A stretch of DNA of 64,000 bases from a bacterium YEK0313 (GCA_000751295.2 CCMO02000002.1:394501-458500); one strand, 5' to 3'; shown: positions 23,471 to 32,531, counted from the stretch's first letter. Made by a program: numbers and translations. Notes: generated by a model from the sequence alone, not told the origin.

Positions 23471-24898
23471 TCAACGGACAGAATAGGCCGAACCGGCGGG
23501 CGCGACAGCGCCCGACAGCGCATCGAGCCAGCCATCGATGCGCGGCGCTGCCGCCAGATCGATGCCTTCCGCAAAGAGCCGGCGCGCCGCACCGCCGTCG
23601 ATGTCGGGCCGGGCCCGCTCCAGGCAGTCCAGCCATTTCGCCTCGAGCTGCGCGAGGGTCAGCGGATCCTCGAGCGAGCCCGGCGAGGCGCTGACCGTGC
23701 GCGTCCTGGTGCCACCCGCCTTCAGTCGCAGCGTCACGGTCACCGGCGCGGCGCCGACATCGGCCCCCTGCAAGGCCGTCCCCTCGGCCTCGACCACCGC
23801 GACATCGCCGAGGCGCTGCTGGATCACCGGCCGCAGCACGGCGGCGTCGGTGAAGCTCTTCAGGTCGATCCGGCCTTCGGCAAGGCTTGCCAGGATGGCA
23901 TAGGGCGCGCTGAACAGCGCGTTGAGCCCCGATCTCGGCCGCGGGTGAATGAGCGGCCGCGTGCCGCCGGCCGGCATGTCGACACGCGCCGAGGCAACAT
24001 CTTCGAGCGAGCAGCCGGTGTCGCGCACGAGGCCCAGTGTCGCCTCGATCATCTTGTGCAGCAGGTAGCAGCAGGGATAGCGCTTCTGCTCGAAGCCGGG
24101 CGCCGCCAGCACGAAGGGCGCGCCGAGGGCGAGGTCCGCCGGCCAGCGCTCCACCGCGCCGCCGGAAAAAGCCTTGAGAAAGCCCTCGCCGTCGAAGGGC
24201 TCGGCCGCGCCTTCGATGCCGGCGGCGGCCCAACGCACGGCCCTGACGCCGTTGGCAGCGGCGATGCCGACATGCAGCGACTTGACCATGGAGCCGAAAT
24301 TGCAGCGCAGGCCCGAGGCAAGGCTCGCCGCGATCGCCAGGGCATGGCGGGTCGCCGGCCGATCGAGCCGCAGGAGACGCGCCAGCGCGGCGGTGGCGCC
24401 GACCGTGCCGAGCGTCGCGGTGGCGTGGAAGCCGAGCGCATAGTGGCGGAAGCCCATGGCCTCGCCGAGACGGATCATCACCTCGGTGCCGACGGCAACC
24501 GCATCGAGAAGATCGCAGCCCGATGTCGCCGGACGGGGCGTTGCGGCGAGCACCGCGCTGAGCACCGGCGCGGTCGGATGGCACACCGCGAGCATGCTGA
24601 CGTCGTCATAATCGAGCACATGGCTCGCCATGCCGAAGAGCAGGGCCGCGTCCTCGCCCCGGTAGCGGGCATCGCTCCAGAACGAGGCGATATCGGTGCT
24701 TCCGGCAGAGTCGAGCGCGCCGGCAAGCGACCTGACCGGCGGCTCGACGCCGCCGGCGAGGGTCACGGCGAGCGTATCGACCACGGCGGCGGCGGCGCGC
24801 CGACGCGTGAGGTCGTCGACCACGGCGTCATGAATGAAGGTCGCGAACATGGCCGAGGTTCGGTCCGCGGCGATCGATGGCGAGGCTCCGGTCCGCAT
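23471..24898 (-). CDS. MmgE/PrpD family protein
   Basis: This 475-residue protein is related to 2-methylcitrate dehydratase (PrpD), cis-aconitate decarboxylase and imidodisuccinate (IDS) epimerase. Recognisable stretches are DTLAVTLAGG (about 42), GMASHVLDYDDVSM with the conserved His and Asp pair, HPTAPVLSAVLAA, GFHATATLGTVGATAALARLL and KRYPCCYLLHKMIEA. The exact reaction is not readable, but the family carries out dehydration, decarboxylation or epimerisation of polycarboxylates. The ATG overlaps the CoA-transferase stop by one base (TGATG), indicating translational coupling. Confidence 0.87.
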   Translation of the reverse strand: MRTGASPSIAADRTSAMFATFIHDAVVDDLTRRRAAAAVVDTLAVTLAGGVEPPVRSLAGALDSAGSTDIASFWSDARYRGEDAALLFGMASHVLDYDDVSMLAVCHPTAPVLSAVLAATPRPATSGCDLLDAVAVGTEVMIRLGEAMGFRHYALGFHATATLGTVGATAALARLLRLDRPATRHALAIAASLASGLRCNFGSMVKSLHVGIAAANGVRAVRWAAAGIEGAAEPFDGEGFLKAFSGGAVERWPADLALGAPFVLAAPGFEQKRYPCCYLLHKMIEATLGLVRDTGCSLEDVASARVDMPAGGTRPLIHPRPRSGLNALFSAPYAILASLAEGRIDLKSFTDAAVLRPVIQQRLGDVAVVEAEGTALQGADVGAAPVTVTLRLKAGGTRTRTVSASPGSLEDPLTLAQLEAKWLDCLERARPDIDGGAARRLFAEGIDLAAAPRIDGWLDALSGAVAPAGSAYSVR

Positions 24899-26091
24899 CA
24901 GCCGATCACTCCCTCCGCGCGGAGGCGCTCCACCGCCGCCGCGTCATATCCGAGTTCCGCCAGCACCTGGTCGGTCGCAGCGCCGAGCGCCGGCGGCGGA
25001 TTGCTAGCGCGGCTGCGCCGGCCTCCGGCCTTGAGCGGCAGCGCCACGACCTGATGGTTCTCCGCGCCGGCCACCGGCAGGTCGCGGATCATCTCGGCCG
25101 CCGCGACCTGCGCGTGCCCGAGCATGCCGGCGACGTCGTTCATCTCGCTGCAGGGCGCGCCAACGGCGCGCAGGGCGGCGACGATCTCGGCCGTCGACCG
25201 GCCCGCGGTGACTGCCTCGATGGCCGCCTTCAGCGCCGCGCGGTTGGCGACGCGCAGCGGGTTGCTGGCGAAACGCGCGTCGCCTGCGAGCTCCGGGCAG
25301 CCGAGGCCGGCGCAGACCTTGCCGAACAGCCGGTCGTTGCCGGCGGCGATGAAGACATGGCCGTCGGCGGAGGCGAAGAGCTCGTAGGGCGCGGTCATCG
25401 CCATGGCCGAGCCGAGCTTGGCCGGCAGCCGGCCGGTCGCCAGATAGCTCGCGACGAAGACGGTCATCCAGCTGATGCCGGTATCCATCAGGCTCGCCTC
25501 GACCGCCATGCCCTCGCCGCTGGCTGACCGGCGCATCAGGCCGGCCATGATGCCGAGTGCGGCCCAAAGTCCGGTGCCCATGTCGATCAGCGACACCCCG
25601 ACACGCACGGGGTCGCCGCCGGCTTCCCCGGTGGTGCTCATGATGCCGGTGAAGGCCTGCATCAGCGGATCGTAGCCGGGCAAGGCCTTCAGAGGGCCGA
25701 CGGCGCCGAAGGCGCTGATCGCGCAATAGACGAGACGCGGATTGGCGCCCTGCAGATCGCCGGCGCCGAGGCCGCGCGCCTCCGCACTGCCCGGCTTCAT
25801 CGAATGGACGAAGACATCGGCGGTGGCCGCGAGCTCGCGCACCAGCCGCCGGCCTTCGGGCCGGTCGACATCGACCGTCATGCTCGCCTTGTTGCGGTTG
25901 AGCGCAAGGAAGGTCGCCGACTGGCCGCCGGTCTCGGGCGGCCGCCAGTCGCGCGTGTCGTCGCCCCGCCCCGGCCGCTCGATCTTGATCACCTCGGCAC
26001 CGAGGTCGCCCAGAACCTGGGTGCAGAACGGGCCCGCGACGTTCTGCGTGAGGTCGACCACCTTTAGTCCGGACAAAATCGTTTCGAGCAT
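24898..26091 (-). CDS. CaiB/BaiF family III CoA-transferase
   Basis: This 397-residue enzyme transfers CoA between organic acids without a covalent ping-pong enzyme-CoA ester of the class I type. Motifs are LKVVDLTQNVAGPFCTQVLGDLGAEVIKIE (residues 9-38), the catalytic Asp170 in SLIDMGTG, RNKASMTVDVDRPEGR and GYDPLMQAFTGIMSTTG. The length and Asp position match formyl-CoA and related transferases. As the first enzyme of the operon it probably activates the imported acid. The start at 26091 gives the usual family N-terminus, and the ribosome site is not strong. Confidence 0.9.
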   Translation of the reverse strand: MLETILSGLKVVDLTQNVAGPFCTQVLGDLGAEVIKIERPGRGDDTRDWRPPETGGQSATFLALNRNKASMTVDVDRPEGRRLVRELAATADVFVHSMKPGSAEARGLGAGDLQGANPRLVYCAISAFGAVGPLKALPGYDPLMQAFTGIMSTTGEAGGDPVRVGVSLIDMGTGLWAALGIMAGLMRRSASGEGMAVEASLMDTGISWMTVFVASYLATGRLPAKLGSAMAMTAPYELFASADGHVFIAAGNDRLFGKVCAGLGCPELAGDARFASNPLRVANRAALKAAIEAVTAGRSTAEIVAALRAVGAPCSEMNDVAGMLGHAQVAAAEMIRDLPVAGAENHQVVALPLKAGGRRSRASNPPPALGAATDQVLAELGYDAAAVERLRAEGVIG

Positions 26092-26150
26092 GCGCGCCGA
26101 CAGCCCCCGCTCCTGCCGCGAGCACAGCGCACGGCCGCCTGGATCTATTT

Positions 26151-26158
26151 GTTCGAAC
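26151..26158. promoter_or_regulatory. Small palindrome upstream of the CoA-transferase gene
   Basis: GTTCGAAC is a perfect 8-bp palindrome in an AT-richer patch between the GntR gene and the CoA-transferase. A weak promoter (TTGCAT, 17 bases, TAAGTT on the minus strand) overlaps it. It is a candidate operator for the adjacent GntR regulator. Confidence is low because the palindrome is short. Confidence 0.3.
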
Positions 26159-26204
26159 TTAATGAGGGAAAAAGAAACATGCAATCCGCCGGCCCGCGGC
26201 GGCA

Positions 26205-26945
26205 TCAGGCGCGCTGCCGCAGCAGGCTGCGCATCGAATAGCGGCCCGCGGGATAGAGGTTCTGCGACAGTTCGAAGGTGGCGCCGGTATGGGCGACATA
26301 ACGCCTGACCACCCGCAGCGCCGGACTTTCGGGATCGGCTTCGAGCAAGGCCGCGATGGGTCCGGGCAGCGCCACCGCGGTGACGCTCTGCTCGACATAT
26401 TCGAGCCTGAGCCCATGCCGCGCCATGACCTGCTCGTAGACCGCCCGCTCCGATCCGCGCAGGCCCTCGCGCTCGGGCGCGAACCGATCCGGCACGTAGA
26501 TCTCGGCCCAGCACAGCAATTGCCCGTCGCCACGCCGCCGGCGCACGCCGGCAAGGCGCAGCCAGCGCTTGTCCGGCAGGCCGGCGAGCTCGTCCGGCGC
26601 CCGGTCGGCGGTCGAAACGAAGCTCTCGTAGCGGATGTCGAGCACGGTGCTCTCGGCGAAATCGAGCAGCCCCTTGAGGTCGCGCAGGCTGTGCGCGTAA
26701 TGCGAGAAGGGCCGGGCGGCGAGCACGACCGTGCCGGTCTTGCGGCGGCGGCCGATCAGCCCCTGCTCGGTCAGGATCTTCAGCGCCTCGCGCACCGTAT
26801 GCCGGCCGACGCCGAAACGCGCACGCAGGTCCGCCTCGGTCGGGAAACGCCCGCCGACCGGATAGGCCGCCGCGCCGATCTCGTCGGCGAGCGTTGCGGC
26901 AAGGGCGATATGCCGGGGCTGGCCGGCGCTGGCTGTCTCGGTCAT
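26205..26945 (-). CDS. GntR-family regulator with UTRA domain (HutC subfamily)
   Basis: This 246-residue regulator has a winged helix-turn-helix in GGRFPTEADLRARFGVGRHTVREALKILTEQGLI (about residues 31-64). The C-terminal UTRA ligand domain includes LLCWAEIYVPDRFAP and LRVVRRYVAHTGATFELSQNLYPAGR. UTRA domains bind sugars, phosphonates, urocanate or other small acids. It is the first gene of the minus-strand operon with the CoA-transferase, MmgE/PrpD, crotonase and Bug receptor, and probably represses it until the carboxylate is present. The ATG at 26945 has AGGG 4 bases upstream. Confidence 0.88.
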   Translation of the reverse strand: MTETASAGQPRHIALAATLADEIGAAAYPVGGRFPTEADLRARFGVGRHTVREALKILTEQGLIGRRRKTGTVVLAARPFSHYAHSLRDLKGLLDFAESTVLDIRYESFVSTADRAPDELAGLPDKRWLRLAGVRRRRGDGQLLCWAEIYVPDRFAPEREGLRGSERAVYEQVMARHGLRLEYVEQSVTAVALPGPIAALLEADPESPALRVVRRYVAHTGATFELSQNLYPAGRYSMRSLLRQRA

Positions 26946-27222
26946 GGCCCTGCATGGATAAGCCAGAATCAGGGCGCTGGCCAAAGCCGGCGCGCGGCTG
27001 CGGCTCGATCGCCAGCGCCGCGGCGCGCCGTCTCCCGCAGAGCGGCGACGACAGGGGGGATCGCGCGCGATGGGGCCGCGGTCATGCCCCGCCAGCGAAG
27101 GTCGGCGCAAGCCTGTCGACGGGTGCTTCGCGGCCATGGTGACCTTCGCCGGGGCCGGCTACAGTGCCGGGCAGGCCCACAGAAGGGCTCGCGACAATAC
27201 GGGATTGCAAGGAGCAGCGCCG

Positions 27223-27972
27223 ATGACGGACTATCTCGCGGGAGCCGAACCGTTCGCCTTCGAGGGCGACGACCGGGGCGTGCTCGTCCTGCACGGCTTC
27301 ACCGGTTCGACCCAGAGCATGCGCTATCTCGGCGAAGCGCTGCACAAACGCTTCGGCTTCAGCGTCGAGGGCCCCTGCCTGGCCGGCCACGGCACCTCGC
27401 CGGACGACATGGAAAAGACCGGCTATCTCGACTGGCTCGGCACGGTGGAGGCGGCACTGAAACGCCTTGCTGCCCGCAAACGCAAGGTGTTCGTCACCGG
27501 CCTGTCCATGGGCGGCACCCTGACGCTCAATCTCGCCGCGCGCTTTCCCGATCTCGTCGCCGGCATCGCGCCGATCAATGGCGCCGCCGGCATTCTCGGG
27601 CCCGATCTCGCCCAGCTGATCACGAGCCCTGAGGCACCGGCACGCGTCCCCGGCATCGGCTCCGACATCAAGGCGCCGGGGGTCACCGAGCTCGCCTATG
27701 CCGAGGTGCCCGTCGCCTGCATCAAGCAGATCTACGTGCTGATCGGCGCCACAGCCGATCTCATGCCCAAGATCACCTGCCCGACACTGATCGTGCAGTC
27801 GCACGAGGATCACATTGTGCCCGCGGCCAATGCGCGCCGCATCGCCGAGCGGATCAGCTCGGCCGATACCCGCCTGCTCTGGCTCGACAATTCCTACCAT
27901 GTCGCGACCCTCGACAACGACAAGGACTTGATCGTCGACCGGGTCGGCCGCTTCTTCGCCGAACTGGGCTGA
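27223..27972 (+). CDS. Alpha/beta hydrolase, carboxylesterase/monoacylglycerol-lipase type
   Basis: This 249-residue cytoplasmic serine hydrolase has the oxyanion motif VLVLHGFTGSTQSMRYL, the nucleophile elbow VTGLSMGGTL (Ser about residue 93), the acid in VQSHEDHIVPA and the base His in WLDNSYHVATLDNDKD. This order and size fit the Est30/EstB small carboxylesterases, which act on short acyl esters. The ATG at 27223 has AAGGAG 10 bases upstream. It is a single gene between divergent and convergent neighbours, and no pathway link is evident. Confidence 0.88.
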   Translation: MTDYLAGAEPFAFEGDDRGVLVLHGFTGSTQSMRYLGEALHKRFGFSVEGPCLAGHGTSPDDMEKTGYLDWLGTVEAALKRLAARKRKVFVTGLSMGGTLTLNLAARFPDLVAGIAPINGAAGILGPDLAQLITSPEAPARVPGIGSDIKAPGVTELAYAEVPVACIKQIYVLIGATADLMPKITCPTLIVQSHEDHIVPAANARRIAERISSADTRLLWLDNSYHVATLDNDKDLIVDRVGRFFAELG

Positions 27973-27988
27973 GCCCGTCCGGACGGGC
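27973..27988. terminator. Palindromic hairpin between convergent esterase and TRAP genes
   Basis: GCCCGTCCGGACGGGC is a perfect 16-bp palindrome starting just after the esterase stop codon, between two convergent transcription units. It can form a tight hairpin but has no T run. Confidence 0.35.
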
Positions 27989-28021
27989 CGGCCGCCGCCA
28001 CGGCGACGACCGGCTTCCCGG

Positions 28022-29302
28022 CTATTTCAGCATGCCCATCTGCCGCGGCAGCCAGAGCGTCAGTTCGGGAATGAAGGTGATGGCAACGAGCGAGAGCACG
28101 AGCGGCGCCAGCCAGGGCAGGATGGCGACGGTCGTGCGTTCGACCGAAAGCCCGGATATGCGGGCGAGCACGAAGAGCACCATGCCGAGCGGCGGGTGCA
28201 GGAGCCCGACCATCAGGTTCAGCGTCATGACCACGCCGAAATGGATGGGATCGACACCCACCTTGATGAGGATCGGCATCAGCACCGGCACGAGGATGCT
28301 GATCGCCGCGATGGTCTCCAGGAAGCAGCCGACCACCAACAGCAGGAGGTTGACCAGCACCAGGATGATATAAGGGTTGGTGGTGACCGAGAGCAGCGCG
28401 TCGGCAGCCTGCTCGGTGAGGCGCGTCGTCGTCAGCACCCAGCCGAACAGCGAGGCGGCGGCGACGATCAGCAGCACGCCGGCGGTGGTCTCCACCGTGT
28501 CCAGCGTCACCTTGTAGAGCTGCTTCCAGGAAAGCGAGCGGTAGAGCAGCGCGCCGAGGATGAGCGCCCAGGCGCAGGCGGCGATCGCCGCCTCCGTCGG
28601 CGTGAACCAGCCGAAGGTCATGCCGCCGATGATGATGACCGGAGTGAGCAGCGCCGGCACCGCGGCGATGAAGGTGTAGCCCAGCACCCGCCAGCGGAAC
28701 GCCTGGTCCCGGCCCATGCCGTATTTGCGCGCGCACCACCAGACATAGCTCATCATGAAGACGGTCATGACGAGGCCGGGAATGATGCCGCCGAGGAACA
28801 GCGCTCCGATCGAGACATTGGCCATCATGCCGTAGATGACGAAGGGCAGCGACGGCGGGATGATCGGCCCGAGGGTTGCGGAAGCCGCGGTGACGCCGAC
28901 CGAGAATTCGGTCGAATAGCCGTGATCCTTCATCGCCTTGATCTCGATCGTGCCGAGGCCGGCGGCATCGGCGATGGCGGTTCCCGACATGCCGGAGAAG
29001 ATCACCGATCCCACGATGTTGACCTGGGCGAGGCCGCCGCGCATCCAGCCGGCGATCGCCACCGCGAAATCGTAGATGCGGTTGGTGATGCCGGCCGAAT
29101 TCATCAGGTTGCCGGCCAGGATGAAGAAGGGCACGGCCAGCAGCGGAAACGAATCGAGGCCGCCGGCCATGCGGTGCAGCACCACGAAATCGGGAATATG
29201 GGCGATGAAGTGGGTGTAGATCAGCGAGGAGCCGGCAAGAGCGATGAACACCGGCAGGCCGGCGATCAGGGCGGCGAGAAAGATGAAGATGACGATGGCC
29301 AT
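28022..29302 (-). CDS. TRAP transporter large permease (DctM type)
   Basis: This 426-residue inner-membrane protein has about 12 helices. It belongs to the sodium-driven TRAP transporter large subunit family, recognised from VPFFILAGNLMNSAGI, GGLAQVNIVGSVIFSGMSGTAIADAAGLGTIEIKAM, ATLGPIIPPSLPFVIYG and NLMVGLLHPPLGMVLFVL. It works with the small subunit upstream (11-base gap) and the periplasmic receptor to import an organic acid. It is the last gene of the operon. Confidence 0.93.
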   Translation of the reverse strand: MAIVIFIFLAALIAGLPVFIALAGSSLIYTHFIAHIPDFVVLHRMAGGLDSFPLLAVPFFILAGNLMNSAGITNRIYDFAVAIAGWMRGGLAQVNIVGSVIFSGMSGTAIADAAGLGTIEIKAMKDHGYSTEFSVGVTAASATLGPIIPPSLPFVIYGMMANVSIGALFLGGIIPGLVMTVFMMSYVWWCARKYGMGRDQAFRWRVLGYTFIAAVPALLTPVIIIGGMTFGWFTPTEAAIAACAWALILGALLYRSLSWKQLYKVTLDTVETTAGVLLIVAAASLFGWVLTTTRLTEQAADALLSVTTNPYIILVLVNLLLLVVGCFLETIAAISILVPVLMPILIKVGVDPIHFGVVMTLNLMVGLLHPPLGMVLFVLARISGLSVERTTVAILPWLAPLVLSLVAITFIPELTLWLPRQMGMLK

Positions 29303-29313
29303 GGCGCGTCCGC

Positions 29314-29880
29314 TCAGTCCGCCTTGGAGGTCGGGTGGGGCAGCGGCCGGCGGAAGCCGCCGCGCGCCTCGCGATAGAGATTGAGCCCCTGGCGGAACAG
29401 CATCAGGAAGCAGCCGACGGCGATGCCGCCATAGACCAGCGACATCGGCCAGTCGACGACGGTCATGTAGAGGTTGTGCATGCGCTCGGTGATCAGGATC
29501 GAGAAATAGGCAAGCAGGCCGAGGAAGCCGAACTTGACGATCTCGACAGCGGCGATCAGCAGCCGGCGCGGCCAACCGTCGCGCATGACGTTCATCACCA
29601 ACTCCACCGAGATGTTGCTGTTGCGCCGCATCACCATGGCGCCGCCGACAAAGACCAGCACCATCAGGAGATAGCGGGCGATCTCCTCGGTCCAGGCCAG
29701 ACTGTCGTTCAGCACGTAGCGGGTGAAGAACTGCAGGAAGATGATGAAGGCGAGGCCCCAGAACAGGGCGATCGACAGCCAGTCCTCCAGGAAATATTCG
29801 ACCGTCACCTCCTCGTCCTCGGCAACGATCAGGTGGACGTCCTCGGCCGGGTCGGCCTCTCGTTTCGACGGCTCGTGCAT
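29314..29880 (-). CDS. TRAP transporter small permease (DctQ type)
   Basis: This 188-residue membrane protein has four predicted helices (about residues 33-55, 70-90, 105-130 and 143-165). The DctQ hallmark WTEEIARYLLMVLVFVGGAM follows a short acidic cytoplasmic N-terminus (PAEDVHLIVAEDEE). The ATG at 29880 is preferred over the longer frame because it places the acidic tail and first helix as in relatives. Confidence 0.9.
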   Translation of the reverse strand: MHEPSKREADPAEDVHLIVAEDEEVTVEYFLEDWLSIALFWGLAFIIFLQFFTRYVLNDSLAWTEEIARYLLMVLVFVGGAMVMRRNSNISVELVMNVMRDGWPRRLLIAAVEIVKFGFLGLLAYFSILITERMHNLYMTVVDWPMSLVYGGIAVGCFLMLFRQGLNLYREARGGFRRPLPHPTSKAD

Positions 29881-30010
29881 GGCGGGCCCCTGGCTGGCAT
29901 GCTGGCTGCGGATTGGCGGCAAACGGCTTTCGCCGCAGTGATACCGCGGCGGCGAACGACCGCCGCGGCCGCTGCGGCACGGGCGGGAATCTCCGCCCGG
30001 GATTCAGGCC

Positions 30011-31006
30011 TCAGCTTGAGGGCGCGAGCGCCTGCAGCGCGTCATATTCGGCGCGCGACCAGCCAGCCCCGGCGGAAGCGTCGTTGTGCAGGGGAACCGC
30101 GACCGCCCGGAACGCCGCCCGGTCCGGCTCGATAACGGTCTTGCCGAGCTTCCGGAGCTCGTCGGCAAGCTGGCCCTCGGACGTGCGGATCGCCTCCGAG
30201 GCGCGCGAGGCCGCCTGCATCAGCACCTCCTGGAAGGCCGTCTTCTCGGCGTCGCCGAGGCGCGACCAGACGTGGCTGCCGACCACGGAAACGAGCGATT
30301 CCGTGATGTGGCCGGTGAGCATGATATGGCTCTGCACCTCGTAGAACTTCTTCGCCATGATGGTCGGCAGCGGGTTCTCCTGGCCGTCCACCGTGCCCTG
30401 CTGCAGGGCGAGATAGACCTCGGCGAAGGCGATCGGCGTTGCATTGGCGCCGACCGACTTCGTGAACATCAGGAACAGCGGCGCCGGCGGCACGCGCAGC
30501 TTCATGCCGCGCATGTCCTCGGGCTTGTTGATCGCCTTGTTGGCGGTGACGTGGCGGGCGCCGTAATAGGTGAGCGCCGCCACTTTGTGGCGCGTGCGGC
30601 TCTCGTAGCCCGAGGCGATCTGGCGGAACAGCGGCGCGTCGCGATAGGCCTTCCAGTGATTGTAGTCGCGCAGCACATAGGGCGCGTTGGTGATCGCCAG
30701 CGGCTTGTGGATCGAGCCGGCAAAGGCGACGCCGGTATAGATCAGGTCGACCGTGCCGAGGCTCAGGCCCTCGTTGATCTGGTTCTCGTTGCCGAGCTGC
30801 GAGGCCGGAAAGACGTCGATCTGGAACTTGCCGTTGGTGCGCTTGGCGATCTCCTGCGCGGCCCACTGCGCCTCGGTGTGATAGGGCTCGTTGATCTCGT
30901 AGACATGCGCCCATTTCAGCTTGGTCGCCTGGGCCCGCAGCGGCGTTGCCGCGACGATGCCGAGGCCAGCCCCGGCTGCCAGCGCGCGGCGGCGTGTGAT
31001 GGTCAT
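30011..31006 (-). CDS. TRAP transporter periplasmic receptor (DctP type)
   Basis: This 331-residue substrate-binding protein has a Tat-like signal (MTITRRRALAAGAGLGIVA, cleavage near LRAQA). DctP-family motifs are LKWAHVYEINEPYHTEAQWAAQEIAKRTNGKF, FPASQLGNENQINEGLSLGTVDL, and MKLRVPPAPLF, where the Arg contacts the carboxylate in characterised receptors. VYLALQQGTVDGQENPLPTI also fits. The ligand is most likely an organic acid. GGAGGATCACCC precedes the ATG. It is 130 bases ahead of the small permease gene. Confidence 0.92.
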   Translation of the reverse strand: MTITRRRALAAGAGLGIVAATPLRAQATKLKWAHVYEINEPYHTEAQWAAQEIAKRTNGKFQIDVFPASQLGNENQINEGLSLGTVDLIYTGVAFAGSIHKPLAITNAPYVLRDYNHWKAYRDAPLFRQIASGYESRTRHKVAALTYYGARHVTANKAINKPEDMRGMKLRVPPAPLFLMFTKSVGANATPIAFAEVYLALQQGTVDGQENPLPTIMAKKFYEVQSHIMLTGHITESLVSVVGSHVWSRLGDAEKTAFQEVLMQAASRASEAIRTSEGQLADELRKLGKTVIEPDRAAFRAVAVPLHNDASAGAGWSRAEYDALQALAPSS

Positions 31007-31213
31007 GGGTGATCCTCCCTTGTGCCGTGTTTCCTCATTGCCGGGCGGTAGACCCGCCACTTCGATCCGCGGCCGTGTGCCCGGCCTTGCGGCATGTTCC
31101 GGTGGCGGCCCGGCACGCTGACGCGGCGGGCCGTCGAGGGACTTCAGGCCTTGCGGGACGAGAGCCGCAACGGCCGGGACGGCGTCATCGGACACGGGCG
31201 ATGCCCGCTGCCG

Positions 31214-31939
31214 TCAGGCGACGATACGCTCGATCGCCGCGACATCCTCCTCGAAATGACTGGGATTGATCCTGAGGATCTCCTCCAGATTGAGGTTGAG
31301 GCCGGCAATGTGCCGCCCCATCGCTTCGGCGGCGGCATCGGCCGAGCGCCCCTCGATCGCATCCATAACCGCCCCGTGCTCGCGGATCACCAGCGCCATG
31401 CGGCCCGGCTGCGGCAGGGTCAGCCGCCGATAGCGGTCGACCTGCAGCTTGACGTTCTGCACCAGCGTCCAGATGCCGGGAAATCGGCCGGCCCGGGCGA
31501 TCGCCTCGTGAAAGGCCTCGTCCGCGAGGTGGAAGGCGGCCTGGTCGCCCGCCGCCATGGCCTCGGCCTGGCGCGCCAGAACGGCGCGCAGCCCGATGAT
31601 CTGGCTCTCGGTCGCATGCGCCACGGCCGCGCGCACCGTCACCTCCTCCAGCGCCTTGCGCACCACGATGGTCTCGGCCAGCGCCGACAGGCGGATGCGC
31701 GAGACATAGGTGCCGGCCTTCGAGACGATGTCGATGAGCCCCTCGCCGGCGAGCCGCAGGATCGCCTCGCGCACCGGCGTCCGGCTGACGCCATGGGCCA
31801 GCGCGATGGCCTTCTCGTTGACCTGCGAGCCCGGCTTCAGCGCCAGCGAGACAATGTCGTCGCGCAGCGCCGCATAGACTGCCTCGGCCGCGGTGCGGCC
31901 GCGCGGCGAGCGCGCCGGTCGTGCGTCCGGAAGCGGCAT
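31214..31939 (-). CDS. GntR-family regulator with FCD domain, next to TRAP genes
   Basis: This 241-residue regulator has an N-terminal winged helix (LKPGSQVNEKAIALAHGVSRTPVREAILRLAGEGLI, about residues 34-68). A C-terminal FadR-type FCD effector domain follows, with ADEAFHEAIARAG and REHGAVMDAIEGRSADAAAEAMGRHI giving the Asp/His metal and ligand residues. FCD domains bind carboxylates, which fits control of the downstream TRAP operon. The ATG at 31939 was chosen because GAGGTG lies just upstream, and a GTG at 31960 would add seven unusual residues. Confidence 0.9.
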   Translation of the reverse strand: MPLPDARPARSPRGRTAAEAVYAALRDDIVSLALKPGSQVNEKAIALAHGVSRTPVREAILRLAGEGLIDIVSKAGTYVSRIRLSALAETIVVRKALEEVTVRAAVAHATESQIIGLRAVLARQAEAMAAGDQAAFHLADEAFHEAIARAGRFPGIWTLVQNVKLQVDRYRRLTLPQPGRMALVIREHGAVMDAIEGRSADAAAEAMGRHIAGLNLNLEEILRINPSHFEEDVAAIERIVA

Positions 31940-31979
31940 GGCCACCTCGTTTCCCCTCACGGGACGAGAGCATGTATGC

Positions 31980-31991
31980 CTTATATATAAG
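31980..31991. promoter_or_regulatory. Palindrome CTTATATATAAG in the GntR/FCD promoter
   Basis: This is a perfect 12-bp palindrome 41 bases upstream of the GntR start, embedded in the longer imperfect repeat TGCCTTATATATAAGATGCA. It is an isolated AT-rich island and doubles as a TATATA -10-like sequence. Autorepression of the regulator and the TRAP genes is plausible. Confidence 0.45.
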
Positions 31992-32038
31992 ATGCAAGCA
32001 GGAAATGAACGGGGCTCGCCGGCACCCGGTCGCAGGGC

Positions 32039-32485
32039 TCAGCCGGCGATCACGCCCTTGCGGATGAGGAAGCAGCCATAGGGCCTGACATCGCCGACCT
32101 GGACGATGGCGAAGGCCCGCTCGGCCGCCTCGTAGAAGGCGAAGCGCTCGAGACCGGCCATGGCGAGCGGACGCCCGGCGGTGCCGTCGATTTCGGCCTG
32201 CACCTCGCGCTGCACTGCGGGGATAGCGGCAGCCTCGCCGACCACCTCCATGCGCCGGACCGGATCGGCGACGAAATCGTCGATCGGCAGCACGGAAAGG
32301 ATCGCGCGGGCCGCGCGGGCCATGGTCAGGCCCGGCAAGCGCACGATGCGGCCGGATATGGTGGCCTGCGCGATGCGCTCGGCCGGATGATTGGCATCGA
32401 CCAGCGCGAGATCATCGCCATGGCCCATGGCGGCCAGCACCCAGAGAAGATCGGGCGACAGCAGCGGATCGAGACCCTTCAGCAT
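32039..32485 (-). CDS. fucU: L-fucose mutarotase-like protein (RbsD/FucU family)
   Basis: This 148-residue cytoplasmic mutarotase interconverts sugar anomers. It begins MLKGLDPLLSPDLLWVLAAMGHGDDLALVDANHP, in which His22 of GHGD and Asp30 match FucU. It ends with the conserved RPYGCFLIRKGVIAG. The family normally supplies the correct anomer of L-fucose or related 6-deoxy sugars to a dehydrogenase or isomerase. Here it follows an aldose-dehydrogenase-like reductase by 46 bases, so the pair probably oxidises an aldose such as L-fucose, L-galactose or D-arabinose. Confidence 0.87.
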   Translation of the reverse strand: MLKGLDPLLSPDLLWVLAAMGHGDDLALVDANHPAERIAQATISGRIVRLPGLTMARAARAILSVLPIDDFVADPVRRMEVVGEAAAIPAVQREVQAEIDGTAGRPLAMAGLERFAFYEAAERAFAIVQVGDVRPYGCFLIRKGVIAG

Positions 32486-32531
32486 GATGGTGTCCTGTTC
32501 GGCGCGGCGGCGCGCGGGGTAGGAGGGTGAA

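Noticed and set aside
24898..26955. One long fused protein of GntR regulator and CoA-transferase on the minus strand
   Set aside because: The open frame continues upstream of the CoA-transferase start, but in a different frame from the GntR gene. The extra part is low-complexity shadow sequence.
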